DNA from: Cercophora sp. LCS_1
Taxonomy: Eukaryota; Ascomycota; Sordariomycetes; Sordariales; Lasiosphaeriaceae
Length of the DNA: 64,000 bases
Direction of reading: 5' to 3'
Assembly: GCA_036250225.1 (NCBI GenBank)
Contig: JAPZLL010000002.1
Coordinates: 868,001-932,000, forward strand
Below the pieces are notes generated by a model. It made no database searches. It saw only the letters and a program-made list of their open reading frames with translations, and had not been told where the DNA came from. Below are positions 11,471 through 23,788 of the stretch, in pieces (position 1 is the stretch's first letter; each line of letters starts with the position of its first letter). A program made the translations under genes and the position numbers.

Positions 11471-12211
11471 ATGCCTGGTGACGAACCCAAGTCGAGCGGT
11501 TCCCCTGCCCCCAGGGAGAAACTGGAAGGTAGACACCCGTTTGCCATCACAACAAGATGTTGTTGAGGACTTGATTGCTGATTTGCGAGTTCGCATGCAG
11601 CCCAGATCAAGAGTGCCGACATGGTAACACACCAAACCCGTTTTGCCCAACCCTGCTTCATTGTCGCGAGGCTAACCCGGCTGTTTCACCCCCATTAAGA
11701 CCGAGGACATGCAGCAAGAGGTCGTCGAAGTTGGTATGTAGGGAGATGGCAGGCAGGAGCTATCATCAACGCGCAGCTTGCTGACCAGCCGCACGTCAAA
11801 CAGCCCAGGAAGCGATGGCCAAGTTCACCATCGAGAAGGTTAGTAGCCTTCGCAATCCCGCTTTGTGTTCCCTAAAATTCTCAATATCAGGAGCATCGCC
11901 GCTGACATGTGGAACTGTTAGGATATCGCACAACACATCAAGCGAACTGTACGATCCGAGTCCGCGCGAACAATGCCGATACTTGGCTGACATGCTTGTT
12001 GGATAGTTCGATGAGAGGAAGGGCCCCACCTGGCACTGCATCGTTGGTCGCAACTTTGGCAGCTTCGTGACGCACGGTATGTTTCGAGGGATTGTCTGAG
12101 ACTTCGCACTCCGTGCCCAAGACCGCTGACCAAGCCACACTCACAGAGACGAAGCACTTCATCTACTTCTATCTCGGCCACTGCGCCATCCTACTCTTCA
12201 AGACCCAGTAG
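11471..12211 (+). CDS. nudG: Dynein light chain LC8 type
   Basis: Assembled from seven small exons: 11471-11528, 11601-11623, 11700-11733, 11804-11838, 11922-11948, 12007-12076 and 12147-12211. Phases match at every junction, giving 103 aa. The product carries the LC8 signatures QEVVEVAQEAM, DIAQHIKRTFDERKGPTWHC, IVGRNFGSFVTHE and a C-terminus ending AILLFKTQ. A divergent Ser/Pro-rich stretch of about 18 residues precedes the conserved body. LC8 is a homodimeric hub that binds dynein intermediate chain and many other partners; in Aspergillus nudG is required for nuclear migration. Exons of 23 and 27 nt make the gene easy to miss. The symbol follows the Aspergillus name; yeast DYN2 is the same family. 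Confidence 0.93.
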
Positions 12212-12856
12212 GAACACGGCCTCCTCCGTCTACTCTCGCGACTGTAAGAAACCGGAGTTGCTGTAAGATTATAGGCACAGATCAGGACACGGAGCAGTTA
12301 TGCATTTAGAAGACAGAGGAGGCATTTTGGGCCTTAGGCGCGCGCTTCAAAGCTCAGAAGAGCGATGAGATCCCAAGCCGAAATAGTGACGTGGAGGAAA
12401 AAGACTGCTCAAATTTCCATGGAAGGGAGTACGGACGTTCGGCGAAATACAGTACGCGGGTGATATTTGAAGTTTTGATGTTTTTTTGTGGGACGTTGGC
12501 GCGGATATGGAAACCCTCTGCTGTCCCTCTCTGTGCTGTGCTATTCAATTGTGCTGCTTGATTCCAAGGTGTCGAACGTCTGCACTTGTGAGGGGACATC
12601 ACGTAAGGGGGTCGGCTTCAAGTTGCTTCAGCATCTTCATTCGCTTCTCTCTCAGTCGTGGGAAGAGACTGTGCTAGTCTATCTGCCCTGGTATCATAGT
12701 GCAATCGCATGCAAAAACTAGGGGTACGCCCCAATGCAGAAACCTTCCAATGTGGCATCCATCCCTGCCGAAATCAAAAACCGCAGTTTACGCCAGTTCC
12801 CATGTTTTGATGCAAGTTCGTTGCTTTCCTCCCCGGTCGCCGGTGCAAACGGCACT
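12212..12856. other. Convergent 3' flanks, LC8 / ELL-like gene
   Basis: This 645-bp interval lies between two convergent genes and is presumably 3' UTRs and terminators. No coding signal, repeat or RNA gene was seen. Confidence 0.5.
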
Positions 12857-15389
12857 TCATGCCTTGGCCGTTGCCTCCCGGTAGATCTCCATCTTCAACT
12901 CCACCAAGCGCTCACGCATCTCAATCAGGCTCGCAACCTGGTCCTCCGGCGGGTTCTTCATAGCGTTGATTTCCTGGTGCAACTGTTCATAGCGGGTGTA
13001 AAACCGCTTGAACCTGTTGGCTTTGTTCAGTATTTCTTCGCTCAACCGCTGTCGCTTCGCACTTTCCCCGGAGGAGGAATCCTCCGCCGGGCGCTTCTTC
13101 CCGGTTGTTTCACCGGCTCCACTACCAGTTCCACGGCCAGGCCCGGCCCCGATGCTGCTGCCCGTGCTGCTCCCGGCACTGCTGACAATCGTGTCTCGGT
13201 CGTGCTCTCGTCCACGCCCCCGGCTGCTATCTCGCACTGTGGGTGGCCTGTCTTGTTCGAGTTCCGATGCATTTGTTGGGGGAGAAGATGCCAATGGCGA
13301 TGATTTCACCGGTGATGTGTTCTTACTTTTGGTCATCGAAAGGCCGGAGCTTGTCCCGCGACTCATTTGGCTAGCGTCCGAGAGAGCACGCTGCTTCGCG
13401 GCGGAGTTTCCAATGGTTTGCGTTTTGGCACCGGGTTTGATACGCTTACTCAAAGGCGTCCCTGAACTCGAGCTGTCGTCATCGTCGGCATCACGCTGGC
13501 GCTTGACTGGTGCCTTCATTGGTTTCGCTACGACCTGAGCCCGGATCGTATCCTTTTCCTTCTCGCGCTCCTTTGCGGCCTGTTTCGGAGCAGAGGCAGG
13601 CTTTGCCTTCGGGACAGGTGACTCTCTCGGTCTCTCCGTCGTTTTGGCCTTTTCTGTGAGACGGTCTGTCGTCTTTGCAGCGGGCACCGGAGGACTGGCG
13701 GCCTTTGTCTTGGCTTTCGGCATTGAGCTTGAAATCGAAAGGGGAACCTCGTCATCATCGGAATCTGAGTCTGTGATGAATTCCTTGGACAGAACCCGTC
13801 CGCCTTTCGTGGTCGGGAGTTTTGCAGGGGCTGCTGGCTTGGTTGGCGACGTTTTGGCCGGTGCTTTTACCGTTGCGGTGGCGGGCTTCTTCGAGTTCTG
13901 AGGACGTTTGACCTGCGCCTCGGTCGCTGCCGGCTTCTTCTTCAAAGTCTGTGAGCTCGACCTCGACATTGGTTCACCCCCCTTGGCTTTCTTGGCTCCC
14001 GAGCTTGTCGAGTCGTCTCTCTCCGAATCCGCCCCGCTGACGCTTGAGGTGTCTGTCTTCTGGGCGCTCACTTTTGGAGGAGCTGTCGGCCTGCTTGCAA
14101 TGGCGGCTTGAAGTTTGCTGAGGCACACTCCCTTGTTGCGCTCTGTCTTGGGAAGCAGCTTTTGCCACAGAGGGTCAGAAGCCCCGAGACGCATCCTGTC
14201 AAATTGCTTCACGGCGTTGTCAATGGCCTTCTGTCGATCCTCATCCCGCTCATAGTTGTATTCGAAAACGTCCAACTCTTTCCAGTACATCTTTTTCAGA
14301 GCCCACTTTTGCAGCTTGTCATCGAAGTCCGCAACCTTGTTGAGGGCGGATGTGAAGTCTTGCTCGGTGCCCTCAGCATACTTTTGCAACAGTTCGTTGA
14401 AAGACTGCTCTTGAACAGCCAATTCGTGAATGATAGGATATCGCTGCTGCTTCAGTCGATCTTGCGCCGGGGTGCTAGCCGGACCGAGAGACGGAGAGGC
14501 AATGGCACTTAATGCTGGACTGCCTGGGTGTGACCGGGACGCTGTACTCGTAGGCGCTGCCAGATGCTTAACTTTCCCAGCCTTCGCCTTGCTCCCTTTG
14601 CCGGGCAAAGGTGTATCAACCAGAGTAGAACTAGAAGCAATGTCAGTTTGTTTTTCTTCTCAGACGCCCATGCATTCGCATACGAGTTGTCCCGTCTCTC
14701 CTGCTCAGCCTTGGCGTACGAGTTCTTCAGATTTGCGATAGCCTCATCCTCGATCGCTACCGCATCCTTGTCCGCTACCGCGGAGACCTTGGGCGTACCA
14801 CCGTTGGGCTTGGTCCTCACAGCAGGTTTGTCGGTCTTGGCTGCCTGGAGAGCCCTGGGCGCCTTTGGTTTCGGCTTCGGCGCTCTGAGAATTGACATTG
14901 CTGGGCGTGGCAGTTTGTTGATTGCCGTGGGGGCGTCTGTGCTTGAGTAGTAGATGTCGTAATCGACATACTCTGGAGAATTCGGAATCGAAATTTCCTG
15001 GTTGTCGAAGAGGATCGCCTATTACAAAAGAATTAGACGTGTGTTTCAACATTGGTCGAGTGTGGAAAAGAACGGCTTATATAGGTGGGCAGACCGGGTT
15101 GCTATTGAGTAGCATCCTGAATTGGAGATGTGTATGGCAGCTATTGTGGGAGAGCGAGCAGCTACCATTGTGGGCTGCATAATAGACGGCGAAGAAGAAT
15201 AGCAGAGCGGAGACTTACCGGGTTGCTCCCCAGTGACAATTGAATATCCTGGCCATTGTGAAAGCACTCAATCAAGCCCTCAATCATGCTATCACTCAGG
15301 GTAAGAGCAAATGCCTGCGTAGGGAGCCCGGCCATAGGTTTGGCCGAGCTCTCCAGAACGAGGCCGTGATCGGGAATGTTGACCACCAT
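12857..15389 (-). CDS. ELL-like RNA polymerase II elongation factor
   Basis: Three exons: 15219-15389, 14684-15018 and 12857-14630, with introns of 200 and 53 nt, giving about 759 aa. The N-terminal part (MVVNIPDHGLVL through the QEISIPNSPEYVDYDIYY segment) fits the compact N-terminal domain of fungal ELL. A conserved middle region has the pattern YPIIHELAVQEQSF and WKELDVFEYNYERDE. A long Lys/Ser/Pro-rich, probably disordered linker follows. The last ~60 residues (FKRFYTRYEQLHQEI, then a Leu-rich helix) resemble the occludin/ELL C-terminal domain. ELL proteins suppress Pol II pausing and, in fission yeast, pair with EAF. The first in-frame ATG is 15389; a GTG lies three codons upstream. Family assignment is from pattern memory and should be tested by profile search. 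Confidence 0.68.
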
Positions 15390-18300
15390 CTTGGCCACAC
15401 GTTGTCGTCAGTGTCGTCCCCTGTTCCCCATATAGTTCCTCCCTCTTAGTTCCTCTCCTCCCTTGCACCCTTTTCGAAGATATGTGATCGCCAGTCGTGA
15501 TATGCGGGACGGTGTTGCGCCAAATAGGTTGTTGTCGGTTCTTTGTTGTTTTTTTTGGCGCTTGGCTTGGCTGACCGCAGACCAATTTCGCCAAGTCGCT
15601 GGTGGTAATTGGGGGTCGAAAACAACTTGTAAGCAGAGCGACTTGTAGACGGAGCGGGGAATGCGCTTCAGAGCCCAGCAGTGAATGATCAAATGTGTGG
15701 CCAGCCCGGTCACATTGTCTAACAGAATTGGGGCAGTTTGCACTGGCACTTCGCTTGATCGGTCGGGCAAGCAGGTTTGTTGTGCGTCACTGTCTGTGTG
15801 CCTCTGTCCGTCCTCTGTCAGGTACTAGCGATGCTGTTATCGTGGATATTCCCTATTTCCCAGACAGTTGGTCTCTTCGGCTTGGTGATCGGGGAAGCGA
15901 GTGTCGTTTTGACAATGGACGGAGCGAGAGGCGGGGAGAGCGAGAGAAGATGGCCGATCCCAGGTGCCAGGGCAAAGAAAGGAGAACGGCAGTGGTCACC
16001 AACAGTGCGCCAGTGCAGCACGAGGAGTTAATATTGGGTGACTCCTCAAAGCAAGCTGGAAGCACCAAGAAGGGCAAACGTTGGGATCAAGAAGGGAAGT
16101 AGGCAAGAAAGCAAGGTTGGGAGAGACACAAGAGGCACCGAGGGTGACAGAGCACGGGCAGTTGGGAACAGAGGGCGGAGTCGTTCCGATCCACATGGGG
16201 TACACTGGTACTTGCTATGTCACTGCAGCTTTGGGGCACCCGCTAAGCCCACAGCCATTGTTGCCCCGATGTTCAGCACAGCACAGCGAATGGGCGCCCA
16301 GCAAAACGGAGGGTCGTGTGGGTACAACCAGGTACCTCTCCAGACTAGCCCGAAATGGTCGAGTCGCTTCACCTGCCCGCCCCGACAGGGAAGCAGGGAT
16401 TGCGGGTGAGCAGCAGACCTGCATGGATGTTGTGGATGTGGATGCATGTCCGTCAGGTGCTTTGCTGCTACGTCGCTGCCGCATCGGTGAATCTTCAGTG
16501 GCCCCCAGGGAAGTGGAAAAGAGGGTTTAGAATTTCCACCGTCCTAGCGACAAAATGAATAGGTAGCGCGCTGAGGACTTTCTTTGACGTGGCTCAACGG
16601 CCGGGGATTCGCCCACGTTCCAGGTTTAAGGTTGACGGTTTGAGATTCGCCAGAGCCCAGTTCGGACGAGACAGGGTGAATGAGCGCCTATTGTCTGGAA
16701 GAGGGACTGCCTCGTGAAGGACGATACGGTACATTGGGGTCTGCTGGTAAGCGATTGCCCGAGAGATAGACAGTGTACCCCTTGGTCTTTTTTTTTCTTT
16801 GCTTCATTGCTCTCAATGATTTCCATTTTCCCGAACACCCTATCCATGCAAAGAGGTTGACTGAGAGGCCATCAAAACTTAGATGGACCGGGCGATGCCC
16901 CAGCGCCCTGGTGTTCTGGACGCCACAACGAGTGGTGGGGAGGGAAGGAGTGCCGCAGTAGAGTCGAGATCCCGTGAGCTGGGTTCACGCCTGCAACAGG
17001 TTGACCGAAATGCACTGTGCCCAGCATCTCCAAGGGCAATCTCAAAGTCTCCGGAGTGCTGACAATTGCCGGCCCAGTCCCAAACTAGAGTCTTCCCAAG
17101 CCAAAGTTTGAGGACCTAACTAAATCTCAACCGTTCTCCGTGGATTTGAAAGAGGAAAAAAAAAAAGAAGAAAAAAGGCGCAAGACCCCGGCCGTCGCGG
17201 CGTTGAACCCAAGGGATTCTGGGCAGCGAGGGGGATGAGAGCCCAGTTCATAACAACAGCAAATGGCCGATGCAGGACGCCAAACAGCCCCACATCTGAT
17301 GCTCGCTTGCGGCTTCCGGACCAAGGAGCATGTGTCGAGCAGCAAAAACCCTGAGATCGCAACTGACGAAAGGTCGGCGTCCAGCCATGCCCATCCGAAG
17401 AACCGGCAGCTGCCATCTATATTTTGCAGTTGGGCCAACTATTTGCTGCCGTGGCGATACTTTTCATCTACTGATCGAGGCAATGACGGCAACGTCGACT
17501 ATGCGGCCCATTCGCTTCAATCGACCCAGCCACGCCTTGCAATGAATTGCAATGAAGATGATTCACCGGGTGGGAAGATCAGGACCACAGCACAGGGTGT
17601 GGCAGGACAGCCGAGCGAGGCGTCCCGTTCTGGAATTGAAGCACCCCTTTCCAACCACCCCACGTTCGCTTTTCCCTGCTCGCCCACCGGGCTGCGTAAA
17701 TGCCAGACTTGACGGCACTTCTTGTGTTCACAGCATTGGTAATCATAATGATTTATGAGATTCGGGAGCGTTCTGCGTTGGCAACTTGAGCAACGAATCC
17801 CTTAGTAATCCCCTTGAGCGGAACCTGGGATGTATCTTACACGCCGTCAGAAAAGTGCACTTCTTGAGGTTCCAGGTTACATCGACCCTCTGCTGGTTGC
17901 TGGTTGCCAGCTCCCGACGAGATGGACCAGCGACCGCTTCGAGGAGGAACACGCTGTCTCTCAGTGTTGGTTATCGCGACATTCCAGCGGGGAAACGATA
18001 TCAATATGTTTCCTTTTTCCCTTTCGAAACATCAACTTGGGATGGTTTCAGTGGCTGACGCAGGGGCCCTGTTGATGGCCTTGTTGGTGAAATACACTGT
18101 TCGAGGATCCGGAACCAGTTTTGTCGGGTTTCGGCCGCGAGTGACGAATCCACGCTTTGCTCCGTTGGCCGGACCTCGAGGCCTAACCACCCTGCTAAAG
18201 GAAGCGCCATTGAAGCAAGGCCACTTATTTTGGGTTTAGAAGACGTGCCTTGGGCTTCCTGCTCCAGAGCAGCACAACACCGCATGACTCGCACCCCGTG

Positions 18301-21300
18301 GGATGGATGACGGTCAGCCCGTACCTTGACAGTCGCCTCTTATCCAACCATGCTATACCGTGACCTCCCGGCACCGGCACGCAGGTCCCGACCGAGCGGA
18401 CCTCGCTCATAAACTTCAGACGGCTCTGGCGACACGACTGCTTTGTTGGTCTCGGCCGGAAGGCCTATCTTGTTACTTGCGCCCAGCTTGTCGTCGTTGC
18501 AGTCAAAGAGAATCAATGGCCCAACCAATCCAACTGTCAGTTCCTGACATTAATCAGCCTGGGCAGTTTAGCGCTTCCTTTTTGCGAGACCATGCCGCCC
18601 GAGGCACTCTCGCCAACAGCGGCACAGTCGAGACGAATGTGCGGGCGGGTGGAGGCCAAGTGATCGATGGGATGAGTTAGGGCGACACCGAGGGTAACAC
18701 GACAGCGAGCCAGAGAGGCGGGCGACGGTGAACCCGAGTAATAGGCCGCTGACTGGGCGTCTCTTCTTCGCTGCTTACACCTCGCAGCAAGCTTTGGATT
18801 TACAGCAACCCGGAAGGAGCAAGCACCTGTGCAACTGTCGCACAGGGTCTGAGGATCCGGGAACGGCGGGGACGATCATATCATCTTACACTCCCAACCA
18901 GCCCTATGTTGCGACCCAGCAGGAAGGATGGAAGCCATGTGGGCATCAGCCTTCAACTCAGGAACAGGACGGGTCGATGCCGTTGCAGAAGCTGTTTTAA
19001 CGCAACGAGAGATGGTCAGCTAGGGGTCAAGCTCCTACGCCGCGTTTCAGCTCAGCCAAAAAAGGGCTGACGGATGAGGGCTGCAAGTGCAAATGGCAAC
19101 GGCAAATGGGAAACGGCAAAAAACTAGGTGCCTAGGTAAAGCAGACCATCATCGGATCTTGAAGGTGGTGTGTAAGAACAGACCAGAACTGCGAGGGGGT
19201 TTCGATGCAACCAAGCATGAGAGAGCAGTACTTCGTGGTACCTACCTCGCGCCATCATCCCCCACCCTCCACCATTGGACTTGCCCCGCCTGCCTTTCTC
19301 AGCAGAGGCTTCTTCAACCTCAGGCAGCTAGCATGCCAGCGTGTTTTTCCGGGTCAGGGCCAAAGCTGTGTGTCTCAGAGAGGCGACCCGGACTGGTCCG
19401 GAGTGGAAAAGCGGGAAGCGGCATCTTTACCAAGTGGGGATCCTTGTGTGCATCACCGCCACCCCTCGTTTCCTCTCTCCATTTTGACGGATCTGGCATG
19501 GTCTGCCCCTCCTCGCCTCCACTGGGCCTTCCATGCGGTGGTGTCCATCAACGCTAGGTTTGCTGGCAATCGTGAGAAAGAAATATCGCTATCTTATGGT
19601 TTGGGCCTGCCTACCTTTTACGGGATCGTTATCTCTTGTGTTCTTCCCCCACCGTGGCATTGGAAATCTCCTCGTAATAGGCGAAAAGGCGAAGCAGGGG
19701 GGCTACAATGGGCGGTTCCTGACTGTTTTCTCCGAGCACGCCGAACGGAACCACGAGAGTGCAGCAGGCCTGCTGCGAGGCCAAGGTGGTGCGGTTACAT
19801 ACATGGCATGAACGTGCGGGTCTCCACAGCGGACAATGGTGTTGTGTTTGGGTATGAGAAACGAGTCAGGATCGATAGAATACGGCTCAGCGAGGGGGCC
19901 AGGAACCAAGTTGAACCTACTCGCAGTTGCGAAATGCTTCGGCTGGGGCCAATAAACGGCCCAGACTTTGTCAAGTTGGATGGCATACTTAGAGCGCCCT
20001 AGAGCAGGGCGTGATGCATTCGTGCATCGAAGTATTCCCAATAACCCAATATTTACCCCGCCACTCTGCTCCTCGCAGCCGTCCAAGCGAAGGGCTGTCG
20101 GCTCTGACCCCAGACATAGCTGCTCGCCGAGGAGCTCACAATTGATTCCCACCATTTGAGCTGTCTCCAAACGCAAGTAATCGCCATTAGAATCCCGTCC
20201 TCGGTGTGGCCCAACTTGGGTGCCGCGATGAGTCCAGCAGCTACTCATGTTCCGCAGGGTGCCAGGCAAGCGTGTGACAAAAAAAAAACGGCACACTAAG
20301 CCCAGCTGATGCCACTTCAAGCGGCCCTGGACAGGTATTAGAACTTCCAAGAGGCGTCAGTACTTTTTCAACAGCGTTTTAAGCATTTAAATATCGAGTG
20401 ATGCATTGGAATCAGTGGATGACTATCCCTTCGATATTTTTGTCCGTGCTATTTATTTACACAGTAGTCAAGGACCCGCCAGACACAGCTTCCTGGAGGC
20501 GGGAAAGGTAACATCGGACGGGACGGTTTCTTTGATCAACCCACTTGTTGATTGGATGATGGATCGATGGCCCGACAGAGGCGATGGGAGACGTAACCAA
20601 GTAACCTTCCAGGAAACCATGCCACATCGTTCCATTCAGCTTCGAAGCGTAGCAACCGATCGTTGGCAGGGCAAAAAAAGAATTAACCGGGTCGTTTCGC
20701 CGGCTCTCCACAAACCCCGACAGACGATCCACAGTTGGAGTATGGGGTTCCCCATATAGAAAATATATTTGCAATCCGGGAATGGCCGCTCCGCAAGACC
20801 AGTTCGCACCCGAGATGACGGGCGATTGGTTCAGAGCAGTCGCGCCAATTAGAGTGACGTCGCCCACGGCGAGTTTCATCGGCCATGGTGGACCACTCCT
20901 TTCGTTTACGATGTTCAGAAATGATACAGGCGATGGGGACTTCTAGGTAAAGATCTTCCAAATCGTAGCTCCGATGTTTGTCTGGTACCGTGATATTGTT
21001 CGGACATCATTGTTGATAGCTTGCGGTCGCCATTAGTCCTCGAAAGCTAGTCCACCGATTTTGTCGTGACTCTTTGGGTTTCTCCTAGGTAGACGGGTGA
21101 TTCATCACCAACAAAACGTGGAGTGACAGTTTGATATTCATGTTCTGGAAGATAACTGTGATTTGACAATAGTGGCCATGCCAGACTACCGAACGAGTGT
21201 CCGATGCCTATGACGGATTATGTGATCCCAGCAATCGTAGAGATGCCTCAAAACGTCACACATGAGAGTTTCCAGCCAAACATCCCATGTTTCCGAACCT

Positions 21301-21546
21301 TGCGGTTTGAGAGACAAAGGCGATGGGGAGGAAAACAAAGGAGGCAGGCTTGCACTAGCTCCCAACGAAAGTCGCAATGGCAAGCACAGTCTACCGTGGG
21401 TACGTTTTGACAGTCAAACACAGTTCCAATGTTTCTTGACTCAATCTATCAGAGTAAACAAGGTGGTAAGGGGAGATATAAGCGCACAAGGGATGCCAAG
21501 TATGGTGCTGCCAGAAGGAACAATAACCACGTCAAACCGAGCCACG
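15390..21546. other. Six-kilobase interval without a convincing gene
   Basis: Starts as the promoter of the ELL-like gene. Open frames up to ~265 codons occur, often overlapping on opposite strands (for example near 19.2-20.3 kb). Their translations are rich in Arg, Pro, Ser, Cys and Trp without domain motifs, as expected of non-coding GC-rich DNA. No tRNA, simple-repeat block, transposon terminus or RIP-like AT-rich tract stands out. A non-coding RNA cannot be excluded. Confidence 0.45.
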
Positions 21547-22483
21547 ATGGCTTTTATTTACAAACGTCCACCACGGCCTTTTCACCGTGGCTATGCTTCG
21601 CCAGAGCAACCCCCTTCTCCGTCTCCCAAGGCCCGCCCTACGGAGCATGGCAATCGAGAAAACTTGACCAACAATGCTACGTTATCGAGCATAGCAACGA
21701 ATCGGACAAAACGTGGTCCTTCCAAACACCGTAGCCCAGGTGGCGGCATTGACATCGCTCTTCTCGCGCTCTCTGAGGAGGTCAAGTCCTGGGCAAAGTT
21801 CTATCGAGACTTCTATCAAGAATTCGAGCACCAAGTTTCTGGGCTAAAGGACTGGGCACAAGACTCTACTCTTGACACGCTTTGGAAAGACCGAGTTAGC
21901 GCCAAGTTGCGTGGCAAGGCAGAGAGCGAGAGACTTCGCAGCATGGCGGACAGGGTTCTGAATTGCCGGGAGACAGTCAAGGAGGCTATTGAGAACAAGG
22001 GGGGAGGCAGACGATCAACGCAGGAGGCCAAATACAAGATCGAGCACCAAGTTCACACTGCCAAGAAGGCGCTCGTTTACTGTGAAGTCCTCGGCGAGTT
22101 GATCGATAGAGCCCCCGAGGAGAGAGCGGTGTGCAAACATCTCGTCACGGAACTTGAAGAGGCGAGAAGCTTGTTGAATCGCAAGCGACATCCTTGGATA
22201 TGTAAGTCCATCTGACCCAGGCCATATCGAATCAAGCGTCCAGGACAGTTGCTGATCCCTGGAACTAGATGGCCGCAGTGGTCATGAAAAGCAGATCTCT
22301 GAAACGGATAACTCGAGCACTGGGAAGCATAGAAGCGAGAGTAAACCACTGCCAAAAACCCCATCGGAATCAGAGGTCACCGATGTTAACGACGATCGGA
22401 AATCGGAGAAGCCCGAGGGCGAGCCAGATTCTTTCGAGGATGTCGTCGAGGTGGCTCGTGAAGGTGCTGACGATACGTGGTAG
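21547..22483 (+). CDS. Unrecognised charged helical protein
   Basis: Two exons: 21547-22201 and 22269-22483. The intron has a GTAAGT donor and an ACTAG acceptor, giving about 289 aa from MAFIYKRPPRPF; an in-frame ATG at 21493 would add 18 residues. Residues 1-60 are Pro/Arg/Ser-rich. Residues ~65-215 are strongly helical and charged, with a Trp/Phe-rich segment (SWAKFYRDFYQEFEHQV) and regularly spaced Leu/Ala. The second exon is acidic and Ser-rich and ends EGADDTW. No signal peptide, membrane segment or catalytic motif is visible. Splicing rescues a continuous acidic tail, which supports a real gene. Family unknown to me. Confidence 0.62.
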
Positions 22484-23788
22484 ATTAGCGGCATTCTATG
22501 GGGCGTGGGGGGTCGATTACTCGCAAAACCGGGTCGGGGAAGAAATCTGGTTTGAACGAGGAGGCATCAAACGGGCAAAGGGGATATCGTTAGTAGTATC
22601 CTTGAGTCCTTGGGGCGGTTGGGCAGGATGTGCTCTTACCTGTTAAAAAAAAGTGTGGTGAAGCCGGGTCCTCAACAGAATAATCGGAATCGAATTGTGC
22701 AATCCTCAAAGAGAATAAATCCCCCAAGAGGATCGCACGCTGCGTATTGCACTCAAGTGCTGCTCACAAGCTTCGTAATGGCTCTCCCATAGAAACCTGG
22801 GACGTGGAAACCCGCAGAGCGAGATCCAGCCCAAGCCCTGCGTTTCTGATGCCAATTACAGACGCGAGATCGCGCGAGGCCGTCACCGGCAGAGCGTCGA
22901 CACCGCCGCGCACGAGGCGAAGCGGGCGAGCTTGTAGTGAAGCGATTTCTCCGAATTTCTCATATGCCAAAGGGGTTTGAAAGACTGCTTGCGCAGACTC
23001 TCCGTTCGTAGCATAGAAACGCAGCGTTGAAGAGGACCAGGCTTCACGAGGAAAAAAGAAGAAAATGTTACCACTGCGGAGAGCATCGGAGTCATTAAAA
23101 AGGTTGCGGCTCTGTGCCCAGTGCACGGTTACGGCCAATGAAAAGCGTTGGGTGGGTCCGTCAGGGTTCGAGATCTTCAGGGCAACCACAACCCTGGCAC
23201 GTGACAGACAGAAAACTCAAAGTGCACATATACTCGACCCTTATTATCACAATTAAATATCCCAAAAGCAGTAAAAAACGGGCCATCCAAACTCTTAAAA
23301 TTATGGCGATTAGGATTTCCGCATTTTCTAATCTTCAAAAGCACGTTACCCGCATGTTAATCAATGTTCTATCACCATCTGCCAGCTATTCTGTCCATAA
23401 TGTTGCGGCTGCGTCCCTGGTCTCGACCAGCATGTGGATCCCCCGCGCTTCAAGTTCTTTCCCAAAACGATGATAAAAAAAAGTTCGGCGGCATGTGGGT
23501 CAAACGGCTGACGCCCTATCACTCAACCCACGCTCCGGGCAGGAGGGGCCGAACTCCAGACCGCCCCATCGTGGTGATCTTGGTTTCCGGCCCCTGTTTC
23601 TCCCAGGAGCCATTCGGTGGGTGTGTGTAGTCGCTCTGGGAACCCGCGGGCATCTATCTCTTGATCCCGGTGTCTTATCTCCGCGTTTGCTGCTGCCCCG
23701 TCCTCGTCGTTTTGTCGCTCTTTTTGGTGCCCTCCCGTCATTCTATCATTATCATATTTATCGTTTCTTACTCAGCATCTAATTCGAG
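22484..23788. other. Intergenic region upstream of the methyltransferase gene
   Basis: 1.3 kb. The stretch 23220-23350 is A/T-richer than its surroundings. A minus-strand open frame at 22764-23189 (141 codons, beginning with GTG) has no recognised motif. A pyrimidine-rich tract precedes the methyltransferase ATG. Otherwise nothing is seen. Confidence 0.4.

Noticed and set aside
19205..20350. 265-codon plus-strand and 215-codon overlapping minus-strand open frames
   Set aside because: They overlap antisense, are rich in Arg/Pro/Ser/Trp, and show no domain, signal peptide or splice-supported extension; typical of GC-rich non-coding DNA.
22764..23189. 141-codon minus-strand frame with moderately protein-like sequence
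   Set aside because: It starts at GTG without a nearby ATG, and no family or splice partner could be found.
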